Positions 23,653 through 35,577 of a DNA stretch of 64,000 bases are shown here, piece after piece (within the stretch, counting starts at the first letter, position 1; each line of letters begins with the position of its first letter). Where the stretch lies: contig OY969802.1 of assembly GCA_963703235.1 (NCBI GenBank), positions 2,294,001 to 2,358,000 on the forward strand. Reading direction: 5' to 3'. The DNA comes from VRUE01 sp963703235 (GTDB lineage Bacteria > Actinomycetota > Thermoleophilia > Solirubrobacterales > 70-9). The notes beneath the pieces were generated by a model. The model saw only the letters and a list, made by a program, of their open reading frames with translations, was not told the DNA's origin and searched no databases. Both the position numbers and the translations under genes were made by a program.

Positions 23653-24339
23653 CTACAGCAGCGCGAAGACGACGCGGACCGTGGCGGTGACGGTCGAGCC
23701 GCCGGGCTTGACCGGAGGGGTGGGCTCTGAGCTCGTGGGCCCGGAGCTGCGCTTGGTGGGCTGGCTCGGAACCACTTCTGCACCTTCTTCGATGCTGATC
23801 GCAGGACCGAGGACGGCGCCGGCGCGGGCAGCGAGAGCCGCCGCCTTCGCTTTCGCCTGATCGAAAGCCGCGAGCAGCGTGTTGTTGTAGGCGGTTTCGG
23901 GGTTGCCGGGGAAGAAGGTCGGGCCCCTGGTGCCGGTCGCCCCGGCCGCGATCGCGGCGGTGATCATCTCCCCCGCCCGCTCGGGCTGGTGCAGGATCAC
24001 CGAGATGCTCTCGCTGGCTCGGTAGAGCGTCCGCTTGCCGTTGACGACTTTCCGGATCGTGATCCGGCCGGTCGTTATGTCTCCCGGCCCCACCCCCGGA
24101 ATCCCCTGCACGTTCACGATCACTTCCCGAAGCCTGATCGAGACGACGCGAAGAGAAGCTGCCCGCGACCGCCGTTCCTTCGTCACCGAGAAGCCGAGGC
24201 TGGCGGTGTCGTTGGGGACCTCCTGCGTCGCCTCGCCCCGCACCACGATCGTCCGCTCCTGAGCGGTGGCTGCCGCCGGTAGCAGCAGGCCGAATGCCAA
24301 GAGCGAGATCAACGGAGCTGTTCGAATGCGCAGCGACAA
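23653..24339 (-). CDS. SIMPL-domain (DUF541) exported protein
   Basis: 228 residues with a signal peptide (LISLLAFGLLLPAAATAQ) and a SIMPL domain: IVVRGEATQEVPNDTASLGFSV, then YRASESISVIL and a C-terminal AKAKAAALAARAGAVLGPAISIEEG. Such periplasmic or surface proteins (for example YggE, BP26) form ring-like oligomers and are linked to oxidative-stress protection. A Ser/Pro/Thr-rich insert precedes the last strand. It is followed by a tRNA-Val on the opposite strand. Confidence 0.9.
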   Translation of the reverse strand: MSLRIRTAPLISLLAFGLLLPAAATAQERTIVVRGEATQEVPNDTASLGFSVTKERRSRAASLRVVSIRLREVIVNVQGIPGVGPGDITTGRITIRKVVNGKRTLYRASESISVILHQPERAGEMITAAIAAGATGTRGPTFFPGNPETAYNNTLLAAFDQAKAKAAALAARAGAVLGPAISIEEGAEVVPSQPTKRSSGPTSSEPTPPVKPGGSTVTATVRVVFALL

Positions 24340-24415
24340 AGGGCGCCTCCCAGGCTGCCCGGAATGTAGGCCCCGGCCCGGACAGCTCCCGCGTGCCGCA
24401 TAATCAAGTTCTCCC

Positions 24416-24488
24416 GGGCGGTTAGCTCAGTTGGGAGAGCGCCTGCCTTACAAGCAGGAGGTCACTGGTTCGAGCCCGGTACCGCCCA
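24416..24488 (+). tRNA. tRNA-Val(TAC)
   Basis: Acceptor GGGCGGT pairs with ACCGCCC (24481-24487), discriminator A, no encoded CCA. Anticodon arm CCTGC-CTTACAA-GCAGG gives anticodon TAC (reads GUA). D-arm TTAGCTCAGTTGGGAGAGC and T-arm GTTCGAGCC are canonical. 73 bases. Confidence 0.97.
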
Positions 24489-24505
24489 TCACCGCACGCT
24501 TCGCG

Positions 24506-25792
24506 CTATTCGCTGGCTTCGGGTGGAGGCGGGAGCGCTTCGGGTTCTATTTCTTCGCCTTCGGTCGGCGTTCCTTCGTCGCTGAAGGAGCTGCGCTCGG
24601 AGACGAGGAACGTCGCGGTGACCGATCTCGCCGCGTCCATCGCCAGGGTGCAGGGTTCCGTGCCGCTGCAGTCCCCGGAGAATCCCTGGAAGAAGGATTC
24701 ATCGTCGGGATCGGCGACCAGGGTCACCACTTCGCCGGCCGGGACGTCTTCTTCGCAGACTTCCCCGGCGCATTCGACACCTTCGCCCACCACCGTCCCA
24801 CCACCGTCGCCGTCGATGACGACGACCAACGGGAAGGAGTCGGCGCCGTCCCCCGTGCCGTCGCCGGTCCCGTTCGCCGGCCCACCGTTGGTGCCGTTCG
24901 TCCCGCCGTCGCCGCCGTTGGTCGGGCCGCCATTCGATCCGCCGCCGCCCCCTTTGAGCCCGGTCGGAGCGCCCGCGTCGTCCGAGTCGCTGCCGATGAC
25001 CCCCGCCGCGACCCCGCCTCCGAACAGGAGCGCGAACAGCACCGCCAGCGAGAGCAGCCGTAGCGGGGAAGGGGGCCAGCCGCGGGGCCGCACCAGCTCC
25101 TCGTTGCGCAGCATCTCCTGCAACCGCTCGCACAGCACCTGCAGGTTGCGGTTGGTCGCGGCGAGCCCGCGCCGGTCGCCGATCCTCTCCCTCAGCTCTC
25201 GCGCCCGGTGGAGGTCTCGCTCCGCGCCCTCGATGCCCCCGGCCGCGAGCCGAAGGGTGCCGAGCTCGTGCTTCGCCCAGGCGACGACGCTCACGTCCCC
25301 CAATTTCTCGCCGGCCCGCAGGGCGGCGCGCAGCGTCCGCAGCAGCTCCGCCCAGCGCCGCAGCAGCATCAGCAGGTTCGCCAGCGCGCGCGCCAGCCGC
25401 AGCGTCTCCTTCCACCTTTCGCGACGGTCGAGTCGTTCGAGCAGATCGAGCAGCGTGCTGACCTCCAGGCCCAGCTGCTCGGGGTTGAGTGCCCTGCCTT
25501 CGGCCACGCCTTTGCCGAGCGCCACGGCGCGCTCGACCTTCGCCGTCACCTCCGAGGCGTCGTCGACGACGTCGTCGACGGCGTCCGCGCCCCCCCTCGG
25601 CTCGCGCCCCTCCAAGGCCTGCTCCAGCGGCTCTGCGTCCTTCCCCGCGCGCTCGGCACCCCGCCGAACCAAGGTTCCGCCCGCACCGCCGACCTCGAGG
25701 AGATAGCCGCCGACCACCAGCGACCCGCGCGCGCCCACGGGCGGATCCCTCTCCGCTCCCGCTCCACTGGTGTCTGCGTCCGCAGGGTTCAC
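24506..25792 (-). CDS. TPR-like membrane protein with extracellular InlB-type repeat
   Basis: 428 residues from GTG. Residues about 100-225 are tetratricopeptide-like helices (LDRRERWKETLRLARALANLL; HELGTLRLAAGGIEGAERDLHRARELRERIG). One membrane segment follows (about 243-270, LLSLAVLFALLFGGGVAAGV), then a Gly/Asn/Thr-rich linker and a domain like the divergent InlB B-repeat (DDESFFQGFSGDCSGTEPCTLAMDAARSVTATF). This places the TPR inside and the repeat outside. It may couple an intracellular protein to the envelope; role unknown. Confidence 0.75.
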   Translation of the reverse strand: MNPADADTSGAGAERDPPVGARGSLVVGGYLLEVGGAGGTLVRRGAERAGKDAEPLEQALEGREPRGGADAVDDVVDDASEVTAKVERAVALGKGVAEGRALNPEQLGLEVSTLLDLLERLDRRERWKETLRLARALANLLMLLRRWAELLRTLRAALRAGEKLGDVSVVAWAKHELGTLRLAAGGIEGAERDLHRARELRERIGDRRGLAATNRNLQVLCERLQEMLRNEELVRPRGWPPSPLRLLSLAVLFALLFGGGVAAGVIGSDSDDAGAPTGLKGGGGGSNGGPTNGGDGGTNGTNGGPANGTGDGTGDGADSFPLVVVIDGDGGGTVVGEGVECAGEVCEEDVPAGEVVTLVADPDDESFFQGFSGDCSGTEPCTLAMDAARSVTATFLVSERSSFSDEGTPTEGEEIEPEALPPPPEASE

Positions 25793-26054
25793 CGACAGAT
25801 CGGGATCAAGGGTAGCTATCTTGATCCTGATCGATCAGAAATTCTCCAAAGCAGGGATGAATTCCTTCCATCCCGGTTCGAGTGCCTAAGGAAAACTTGA
25901 GTTTCTTTCCCTGATCTCCGCAAATATTCGTCTACTTCCACAACTATTTGCTGTATAGGGACCGCAGTATCTGGTAATAGCGCTCTCCCCGGGATTGGCG
26001 GGTCGGTAACAACTCGATAACAATTGGGACAGGGTGGGTTGATGGCGAGCGAGA
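25793..26054. promoter_or_regulatory. AT-rich leader of the 13-kb saccharide operon
   Basis: 262 bases without a gene between divergent genes. The stretch 25890-26035 is strikingly AT-rich for this genome (GCAAATATTCG, ACAACTATTTGC, ACTCGATAACAATTG). An inverted pair CTTGATCCTGATCGATCAG lies near 25820-25840. The operon promoter must be here; I cannot fix a single -10/-35. Confidence 0.4.
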
Positions 26055-28786
26055 ATGCAATACAGCCAGCCCGCGAAATCATCCTCCCCTGCGGCCCCAG
26101 AGGCCGGCTCCGACGCTGCCGGTAGTCGGATCGCCAGCGAGCGGCGCTCCGACGCGAACGGGGCGGCGCCGGCCTCGAACGGACTTGCGCAGTCCTGGGA
26201 CGGAGTCACCTCCAGCCGGCCGAAGGTGCTCGGCAAGTTCCTCTACGTAGGCGAGGAGAAGCTCTATCTCCGCGGCGTCACCTACGGGACCTTCCGCCCC
26301 GGAGAGGATGGTGGCGACTACCCAGACTGGGCGAGAGTGGAGTCCGACTTCACGCAGATGGCCGAGCATGGGATCAACTGCGTCCGCACCTACACCCCCC
26401 CGCCGCGCTACCTCCTCGATCTCGCCGCCTGCCACGGGTTGCGGGTCCTGGTCGGACTGCCCTGGGAGCAGCACGTCGCCTTCCTCGGAGAGTCGGCGAT
26501 CGCACGCTCGGTCGAGCAGCGGGCGCGCGAAGGCGTCCGTGCCTGCTTAGGCCACCCGGCGGTGCTCGGCTACGCGATCGGCAACGAGATCCCGGCCTCG
26601 ATCGTGCGCTGGCACGGGCGACGCCGCGTCGAGAACTTCCTGCGCCGGCTCTACGAGGCGGCCAAAGACGAGGACCCCGGTGGCCTTGTCACCTACGTCA
26701 ACTTCCCGACCACCGAGTACCTCCAGCTCCCATTCCTGGACTTCCACTGCTTCAACGTCTACCTGGAGACCGACCGGCAGCTGGAGGGTTACCTGGCGCG
26801 TCTGCAGAACGTCGCCGGCGACCGGCCCCTCGTCATGGCCGAGATCGGGCTCGACAGCCGCCGCAACGGAGAGGCTCGCCAGGCGGAGAGCGTCGAGGGG
26901 CAGGTGAGGCTCGCCTTCGCGGCTGGCTGCGCCGGTGCCTTCGTCTTCGCTTGGACGGACGAGTGGCACCGGGGCGGCCATGACGTCGAGGACTGGGACT
27001 TCGGGCTGACCGATCGCGAGCGGCGCCCCAAGGCGGCGCTGGCCGCGGTCAGCCGGGCGTTCGGCGAGGTGCCGTTCTCGCCGGACGCCGAGTGGCCGAA
27101 GGCGTCGGTCGTCGTCTGTGCCTGCAACGGCGCCGACACGATCCGCTGGTGCCTGGAGGGCATGGACGCGCTCGACTACCCCGACTACGAGGTGATCGTC
27201 GTCGACGACGGCTCCAGCGACGAGACGGCGGCGATCGCTCGCGAGTGCGGCTATCCCGCGATCAGCACCCCGAACCGGGGGCTGAGCAGCGCTCGCAACA
27301 CCGGCCTCGAGGCGGCAAGCGGCGAGATCGTCGCCTACATCGACTGCGACGCGCGCCCGGACCGCGACTGGCTCCGCTATCTGGCCGCCTCCTTCCGGGC
27401 GACGGACCGCGTCGGCATCGGCGGACCGAACCTGCCGCCACCGGACGGCTGGGTCGCGGACTGTGTCGCCAACGCTCCCGGCGGCCCGGTCCACGTGCTG
27501 CTCTCCGACCGCGAGGCGGAGCACATCCCCGGCTGCAACATGGCCTTCCGTCGCCAGCAGCTGCTCGAGGTCGGCGGCTTCGATCCCCGCTTCCGGGCGG
27601 CCGGCGACGACGTCGACATCTGCTGGCGCCTGCAGGAGAACGGCGGCACCCTCGGCTTCAGCGCCGGCGCCGTCGTCTGGCACCGCTGCCGCGACTCCGT
27701 GCGCGCCTACTGGAGGCAGCAGATCGGCTACGGGAAGGCGGAGGCCCTGCTCGAGCGCAAGTGGCCCGAGAGGTACAACGTCGGCGGCCACCACTCCTGG
27801 GGCGGTCGCCTCTACGGGAACGGGGTGCCGCAGGGGTTGCTGCGCCGCTGGCGGGTCTACTACGGGCGCTGGGGGACCGGTCTCTTCCAGGCGATGTACA
27901 GGACCGACGGTCCCGCTCTCAGCTCGCTGGCGCTGATGCCGGAGTGGTATCTGGTAATTGTGCTGCTCTCCGCCCTCTCCGCCCTCGGCGCCCTCTGGAG
28001 CCCGCTGCTGGCGGCCTTGCCGCTGGCGATCGCCGCCAGCGCTCTCCTCGTCGCGCAGGCGGTCGGCGGCGCCCGGCGGGCAAGCCGAACCTCGCTGAGA
28101 CGGCGCGACCGCCGCCTGCGAGCCATCTTCCTGACGACCGGCCTGCACATGCTGCAGCCGGTGGCCCGGCTCTGGGGCCGGCTGCGCAGCGGCCTGACGC
28201 CGTGGCGGTGGCGCGGCCCCGCCACGCGCGCGTTCCCGCGACCGGCGTCGTGGATGGTCTGGAGCGAGACCTGGCATCCGCTCGAGAGCTGGGTCGCCGC
28301 GCTCGAGGACCTGCTGCTCAGAAGCCAGACGGTCCTGATCCGCGGCGGCGACTTCGACCGCTGGGACCTCGACCTGCGCGGCGGCCTGTTCGGCAAAGCG
28401 CGGATCCTGACCGCGATCGAGGAGCACGGGCACGGAAAGCAGCTGGTCAGGTTCCGCGCCTGGCCCTGGCCGACCCGGGCTGGATCGCTCTCAGCCGCGA
28501 CCCTCGCCTCGCTTGCCATCGGCGCCGCGCTGGGCGGCGCGACCTACGCCGCCGCGGTGCTCGGCCTCCTCCTCGCCCTGGCGGTCGGCGCCGCGCTGCT
28601 CGATTGCGCGCGTGCGACGGGCAGCGCCAAGCGGGCCGTTGACGGCCTTGCCGAGAACGCCCTGCGCGGCGAGCTCGAGCACGCCCACCGCGCAGCCTCC
28701 CATCTGCCGGTCGCGATGGCCCCCGCGCGCGGCCAGGTCGCGGACACCGCGACCACGGGGGACAAGGTCGCGGACACCGCGGGCGT

Positions 28787-28790
<4 letters not shown>
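26055..28790 (+). CDS. Glycoside hydrolase-like / GT2 glycosyltransferase fusion membrane protein
   Basis: 911 residues. After a disordered leader (1-55) comes a TIM-barrel GH domain (about 58-345) of the GH2/GH5 kind with acid/base YAIGNE (Glu near 177) and nucleophile VMAEIGLDS (Glu near 263). A GT2 domain follows (about 350-600): VVVCACNGADTIRWCL, EVIVVDDGSSDET near 382, a DCDARPD metal site near 430 and GDDVDICWRL near 517. Membrane segments lie at about 622-670 and 810-850. It probably polymerises or transfers sugars at the membrane while the GH domain trims or transglycosylates. First gene of the operon; a 4-base overlap leads into the ABC exporter. Confidence 0.88.
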
Positions 28791-30573
<1,783 letters not shown>

Positions 30574-30577
<4 letters not shown>

Positions 30578-31482
30578 CGGTGCTCGTCGACGACACCCAG
30601 GACGTCGCTGCCGAAGCCCGGCACGTGGCCCGGCAGCTGCAGCTGCGCCCCGGCGCCCCGGATGAGCTTGCGGTGCTCGAGTCCTCGTGGAAGTCGACGG
30701 TCCTGCGCGCGACCTGGCGGCGCCCACACCCCTGGGGGGTGGTGCTGAAGCGCTGCGACCCCAGCGCGGCGGAGATCGAGGCCACGGTCCATGGCGACCT
30801 CCTGCCGCTGCTTCCGGTTCGGGCACCGGAGCTGTTCGGCGTCTGGTGCGAGGGCACCGCCACCTGGCTGGCCTTCGAGGACATGGGCGACGAGGCTCCG
30901 AGCCTCGAGGACGATCTCCAGCGGGCGCTGGTCTCGCGCTGGATTGGCGAGCTGCACCGCGCCTCGCGCGACCTGGCCGGAATTCCGCTGCTGCCGGACC
31001 GCAGTGCGCAGCACTACGCCGGCCTGCTCGAGCTCGCACGAGCGCGCCTCGTCGAGCGCCGGGCAGAGGCGCTGAGCGGGAACGAAGGGCGGCGCCTGGG
31101 AGCAGCGATTCGAGTTTGCGATTCGCTGCTCTCGCGCTGGGATGCGGTCGAAGAGGAGAGCGCGCTGCTGTCGCCGGCGCTCGTGCACGCCGACATGGCG
31201 CCCGAGAACCTGCGCATCGTGCGCTCCGTCGGTCGCCTGGAAGTGACGGCGATCGACTGGGAGAAAGCCGGGGTCGGGACGCCGTTCGCGGACCTGGCGT
31301 TTGCCGATCCCGCCGTGTACGCGTCGGCTGCCGGCGCACCGCTTGCGACGGTGAGCGCGTCCGCCTGGGTGGCGCGGCTGCTGGCCGCGCTCTCGCACAA
31401 CTGGGCCGTGAAGCCGATGTCCGAGGTCGAGCGCTACGGGCGTCGCATCGAACGCGCTCTGGGGTCGATCCGTGAGCGTTGA
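30574..31482 (+). CDS. Aminoglycoside-phosphotransferase-fold kinase 1
   Basis: 302 residues from GTG overlapping the exporter stop. The APH/choline-kinase catalytic loop is present (LVHADMAPENLRI: Asp base and Asn metal ligand) and the DFG-equivalent is AIDWEKAG. N-lobe similarity (WGVVLKRCDP, Lys) supports ATP binding. Such kinases phosphorylate sugars, aminosugars or amino alcohols. In this cluster a sugar-kinase role or self-resistance by phosphorylation of the product are both possible. Confidence 0.85.
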
Positions 31483-32437
31483 GCTGGATTCCAAGGCGGA
31501 ACGGAAGGCCGAGGACCTGGCGGCGCGCGCGAGCGCGCTCTGGGCCGACGTCGAACCGGCCGGGATGCCTCCGCAGAGCGTCGAGACGCTCAAGCCCCCG
31601 CATCGCAAGTCGGCGGTGCTGCGCCTCGTCGGGGCGGGGCCGGACGGCGAATCGGTCGTGGCCAAGCGGGCGGTTAGCCACTCGATCGAGGTCGAGGCGC
31701 GGGTCTACCGCGACGTGCTCGCCCACCTGCCCGTGGCGGCGACGCGGCTGCTCGGCACGGTGCCGGAAGGCGATCGGTCCTGGCTCTTCCTCGAGGACGC
31801 CGGCGAGGTGCCCTTCGACTCCAAGCTCGCCGAGCACCGGCGTCTGGCATCCGTCTGGATGGCGCGGGTGCACGGGGGGGCGCGGCAGCTGGCGGGGGTG
31901 AGCGAGCTGCCCGATCGCGGTCCGGGCCACTATCGCGAGCTGCTGCGAGCGGTCGAGGAGCTGCTGGGCGAGACGCTGGGCAACCCGGCGCTGTCGGCCG
32001 AGGAAGTCGCGGTCGTCGCGGGCGTCCTCGCGGCGTGCGACTCGATCGAGTCGAGCTGGCCGCGCCTTGCCACGACGCTCGCCGAGGGGCCGTCGACGAT
32101 CGTCTTCGGCGGCTTCAGCCGCAAGAACGCCCGGGTGCGCGCGTCCGCCGAGGGGCCGGTGCTGATGCCGTTCGACTTCGAGAGCGCCGGCTACGGGTGT
32201 CCCGCGATCGACCTCGTCTATCCCGACGGCGACGCCTACGTGGAGGCGGCGCGCGGATGGTGGAGCGGGCTGGACAGGGGCGAGTTCGACCGGCTGCGGG
32301 GGGTCGGGCGCGCCCTCGGCGGGCTGAAGGCGATCCCGGGCGAGCGCAAGGTCCTGCTCGGGTCCTCGCCCTCGAAGGCGGTCGCGAAGCTGCGCTGGTA
32401 CGGCCTCGAGATGGCCGGCGGCATGGGCGAGGCCTAG
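31472..32437 (+). CDS. APH-fold protein 2, degenerate catalytic loop (pseudokinase)
   Basis: 321 residues, overlapping kinase 1 by 11 bases. It is paralogous to the next gene (compare ETLKPPHRKSAVLRLVGAGP with EVLKPEKRRSSVFRLNGVGP, and FLEDAGE in both). Where the paralogue has VHGDFVPKN, this has VFGGFSRKN: the His and the catalytic Asp are gone while Asn and the later DFE (PFDFESAG) remain. It therefore probably binds nucleotide or partner but does not transfer phosphate. Confidence 0.85.
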   Translation: MSVELDSKAERKAEDLAARASALWADVEPAGMPPQSVETLKPPHRKSAVLRLVGAGPDGESVVAKRAVSHSIEVEARVYRDVLAHLPVAATRLLGTVPEGDRSWLFLEDAGEVPFDSKLAEHRRLASVWMARVHGGARQLAGVSELPDRGPGHYRELLRAVEELLGETLGNPALSAEEVAVVAGVLAACDSIESSWPRLATTLAEGPSTIVFGGFSRKNARVRASAEGPVLMPFDFESAGYGCPAIDLVYPDGDAYVEAARGWWSGLDRGEFDRLRGVGRALGGLKAIPGERKVLLGSSPSKAVAKLRWYGLEMAGGMGEA

Positions 32438-32441
32438 GGCG

Positions 32442-33431
32442 ATGTCGAAGCACGAGACCGTCGTCCTCCTCGATCGGCTCGGCGACCACCCGGCCGTGCA
32501 GGCGTGGCGGGGGATCGACGGCGGCGCCGAGCCGGCGTCGGTCGAGGTCCTCAAGCCCGAGAAGCGGCGGTCCTCCGTCTTCCGCCTGAACGGCGTCGGG
32601 CCCGGCGGCGCTAGCGTCATCGCCAAGCGCCGGCAGCGGGGGGAACTGGACCTCGAGCACCGCCTCTACGCCGAGGTCCTGCCGTCGCTGTCGCTGCCGT
32701 CGCTGCGGCTGCTCGGCTTCGTCGAGAGCGCCGACGAGCGCTCCTGGATCTTCCTCGAGGACGCCGGCGAGCGGTGGTACGCGCCGGGCGAGCCGGAGCA
32801 CCGGGCGCTCGCCGTCCGCTGGCTCGCCGATCTGCACACCTGCTCCGCGGACCTCGCGGCGTCGCTGCCGGACACCGGAGCGGCCTACTTCCGCTCGGTC
32901 CTCGAGGCGGGGCTGGACGGCCTTCGAACCGGCCTCGACCACGCCGAGCTGTCGCCGCCCGACCGCGCGGTCCTGCGCTCGATCGTCTCCCAGCTCGAGC
33001 TCGTCGGCGAGCGCTGGGAGGACGTCGAGGCCGTCTGCGCCGCCGCCCCGCGCGGCATCGTGCACGGGGACTTCGTCCCGAAGAACGTCCGCGCCCGGCC
33101 CGGTCCGTCCGGCCTCGAGCTCGTCGCCTTCGACTGGGAGACCGCCGGCGTCGCCTCGCCGGCCGCCGACATCGGCCTGCTCCCCGAGGAAGGAGACTCG
33201 CTGCGCCTCTACCACGCGCTCGTCTCCCGGGCCTGGCCCGACCTGAGCTGGGGGGACGTGCAGCGGCTGGCGCGCACGGGCCGCCTCCTGCGCCTCCTCA
33301 ACTGCGTCCACTGGGAGGCGCGAAGCTTCCTCTACCCGTGGATCGAACACACGATGCGCCGGATGCGCGCCTACGAGCGGGCCCTCGGCGAGGCCACCGA
33401 CCCCGGCGCCCGGGACGGCGCGGCAGGATGA
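32442..33431 (+). CDS. Aminoglycoside-phosphotransferase-fold kinase 3
   Basis: 329 residues. Intact catalytic loop IVHGDFVPKNVRA and metal motif AFDWETAGV, plus the N-lobe Lys (VIAKRRQRGELD). It is the closest paralogue of the pseudokinase just upstream, suggesting a tandem duplication after which one copy lost catalysis and may have become a partner of this one. It overlaps the next gene by 4 bases (ATGA). Confidence 0.88.
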   Translation: MSKHETVVLLDRLGDHPAVQAWRGIDGGAEPASVEVLKPEKRRSSVFRLNGVGPGGASVIAKRRQRGELDLEHRLYAEVLPSLSLPSLRLLGFVESADERSWIFLEDAGERWYAPGEPEHRALAVRWLADLHTCSADLAASLPDTGAAYFRSVLEAGLDGLRTGLDHAELSPPDRAVLRSIVSQLELVGERWEDVEAVCAAAPRGIVHGDFVPKNVRARPGPSGLELVAFDWETAGVASPAADIGLLPEEGDSLRLYHALVSRAWPDLSWGDVQRLARTGRLLRLLNCVHWEARSFLYPWIEHTMRRMRAYERALGEATDPGARDGAAG

Positions 33432-34381
33432 CCCTGACCGTGGACAGGCCGAGTCACGGCGCGCTCGAGCGCTCGCTGGAGGCGGCGCTCGGCGCCCCGG
33501 GCGAGGTTGCCCTGACGGGGCGGGAGCCGAACAGCTACGCCAGCACGTTCCCCAGCGAGGTCGTCACCTGCGTCGCGGGCTCGCGAACCCTCACCCTGCT
33601 CTGCAAGTACGAGGCCCGCCGCGACCGCGGCGTCCGCGGGGTGCCGGTGGGCGTTCGCTACGAGTCCGCTGCGTACCGCTCCGCCGTCGAGCCATCGCCG
33701 CTGACCGCGCCGCGCTGGTTCGGCCTGCACGGCAACGAGCCGGCCGGCCCGACCTGGCTGCTGCTCGAGTTCCTCGCCGGGACCCTGCGCCTGGACAAAT
33801 CCCCGGAGCGGGGCGGGCTGTCCCGCGCGGCGCGCTGGATCGGGTCCTTCCACCGCTTCTACGACCTCGGCGCCAAGGCGCCGCCGGAGTGCCTGAACCG
33901 GGAAGGGCCGGCGACGTTCCGGGCCTGCGTCGCGCGGGCTGCCGAGCGCTGGCAGGAGCTGGGCGCCGCGCACCCGTGGTTCCACCCCCTCGCGCGCGAG
34001 TGCGAGGCCGTCTTCTGCGACCTGTTCGTGCGCCGCCCGACGGCGATCCACGGCGAGTTCTACCCCTCGAACATCCTCGTGCGCGACGGCTCGGTGTTCC
34101 CGGTCGACTGGGAGCGCGCCGCCGTCTCGGCCGGCGAGATCGACTTCGCGGCGCTGACCGAAGGGTGGAAGCCGGAGGACGTCCGCCTGGCGACGGAGAG
34201 CTACGTCGACGCCCGCTGGGACGGCGAGGCGCCGGACGACTTCGCCGAGACCGTCGACGCCGCCCGCGTCTACCTGCACCTGCAGGCGCTCGGGGACCTG
34301 GTGCCGGGCCCCTACAAGGCGAAGGACGAGTGGCGCCTGGACCATCTGCGGGCGGTGGCCGAGAGCCGGGGCCTGGCGTGA
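33428..34381 (+). CDS. Aminoglycoside-phosphotransferase-fold kinase 4
   Basis: 317 residues. A more divergent APH member: LLCKYEARRD in the N-lobe, LLLEFLAGTLRL hinge, the loop reads IHGEFYPSNILV with Glu in place of the usual Asp, and the metal motif is VDWERAA. The HGE variant is found in some APH-family enzymes and may remain active. Same operon, with 4-base overlaps on both sides. Confidence 0.85.
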   Translation: MTLTVDRPSHGALERSLEAALGAPGEVALTGREPNSYASTFPSEVVTCVAGSRTLTLLCKYEARRDRGVRGVPVGVRYESAAYRSAVEPSPLTAPRWFGLHGNEPAGPTWLLLEFLAGTLRLDKSPERGGLSRAARWIGSFHRFYDLGAKAPPECLNREGPATFRACVARAAERWQELGAAHPWFHPLARECEAVFCDLFVRRPTAIHGEFYPSNILVRDGSVFPVDWERAAVSAGEIDFAALTEGWKPEDVRLATESYVDARWDGEAPDDFAETVDAARVYLHLQALGDLVPGPYKAKDEWRLDHLRAVAESRGLA

Positions 34382-35577
34382 GCGGCAACGGCCTCGACCT
34401 GGCCCTTCCCAGCCCGTTGCCGGACCGGGGCCTGATCGTCGTCTGGGGGATCTTCGCCCGGATGCCCTACGGCGGCGTCACCTGGCAGGCGATGCACCAC
34501 GTGATGGGGCTGCGGCGCCTCGGCTTCGACGTCTGGTACGTCGAGGACTCCGACAGCCCGCTCTACGACCCCAAGACGCACTGGCGGACGATGGAGTTCG
34601 AACAGAACGTTCGCTTTCTCGAACGGTGGATGAGCTCGCTTGGGATGGGCGACAGGTGGATCTTCCGTCCGCCGGGCGGCGGCGAGCGGCCGATCGGCGC
34701 CGACGAGGAGACCCTGCGGGACCTCTACGCGCGGGCCGACCTCGTCCTCAACCTCTGCGGCTCGCACGAGGTCCGCGCCGAGCACGGGGGTATCGGCAGG
34801 CTTGCGTACGTGCAGACCGACCCGATCGAACTGCAGGTCGGACTCGCCAACGGCGACGACGACGTGGCGCCGCAGCTCGACGCCCACGACTTCCACTTCA
34901 CCTACGGGGAGAACCTCGGCGCCGCCGACTGCCCGGTGCCGCTCGGCTCCTACCGCTGGCTGCCGACCCGGCCGCCGGTCGTGCTCGATTGGTGGGCATC
35001 CGGGAACGGCCCCGCCCGCGATTCGTTGACGACGATCGCAAACTGGCATCACGAGGGAAAGGACGTCGTCTGGGAAGGCCAGCGCTGGCACTGGAGCAAG
35101 GATCGGGAGTTCCGGCGCTTCCAGTCGCTCCCGTCCACGGCAGCGTTGCCGCTCGAGCTGGCGCTCGGCTCGATCGGCGAGGACGAGAAGGAGGACCTGC
35201 GGCGCGATGGCTGGAACGTCGCCGAGTCGATCGGCGACCCGCAGCGCTACCGCGACTACATCGTCGACTCGGCCGGCGAGTTCACCGTCGCCAAGGAGCA
35301 GTACGTCGCGCCCCGCAGCGGCTGGTTCAGCGATCGCAGCGCCTGCTACCTGGCGGCCGGGCGGCCGGTCGTCACCCAGGACACCGGCTTCGGCAAGTTC
35401 GTCCCGACCGGCGAGGGGCTGTTCGCGTACTCGACCGCCGAGGAGGCGGCGGCGGCGATCGAGGCGATCGCCGGCGACTACGAGCGCCACTCGGCGGCGG
35501 CACGGGAGATCGCCCGCGAGTACTTCGACGCCGAGCGCCTGCTGGAGCGGATGCTGGCCGAGGCCGGGATCGGCTGA
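34378..35577 (+). CDS. GT-B-like glycosyltransferase 1 of 3
   Basis: 399 residues from GTG within GTGA. The N-terminal domain starts with a Rossmann strand and Gly-rich loop (LIVVWGIFARMPYGGVTWQ); the C-terminal domain carries the motif shared by all three tandem copies: GWFSDRSACYLAAGRPVVTQ, TGFGKFVPTGEG, then a helical end. That layout fits GT-B nucleotide-sugar binding, in a group annotated only as glycosyltransferase. Conserved HFTYGE in the middle is also shared. Probably adds one sugar of the cluster's product. Confidence 0.75.
   Translation: MSGNGLDLALPSPLPDRGLIVVWGIFARMPYGGVTWQAMHHVMGLRRLGFDVWYVEDSDSPLYDPKTHWRTMEFEQNVRFLERWMSSLGMGDRWIFRPPGGGERPIGADEETLRDLYARADLVLNLCGSHEVRAEHGGIGRLAYVQTDPIELQVGLANGDDDVAPQLDAHDFHFTYGENLGAADCPVPLGSYRWLPTRPPVVLDWWASGNGPARDSLTTIANWHHEGKDVVWEGQRWHWSKDREFRRFQSLPSTAALPLELALGSIGEDEKEDLRRDGWNVAESIGDPQRYRDYIVDSAGEFTVAKEQYVAPRSGWFSDRSACYLAAGRPVVTQDTGFGKFVPTGEGLFAYSTAEEAAAAIEAIAGDYERHSAAAREIAREYFDAERLLERMLAEAGIG

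Noticed and set aside
15988..24488. Direct repeat of the tRNA-Glu 3' end marking the right border of the first island
   Set aside because: I found no second copy; the tRNA-Val at 24416 does not share it, so the border is set by gene content only.
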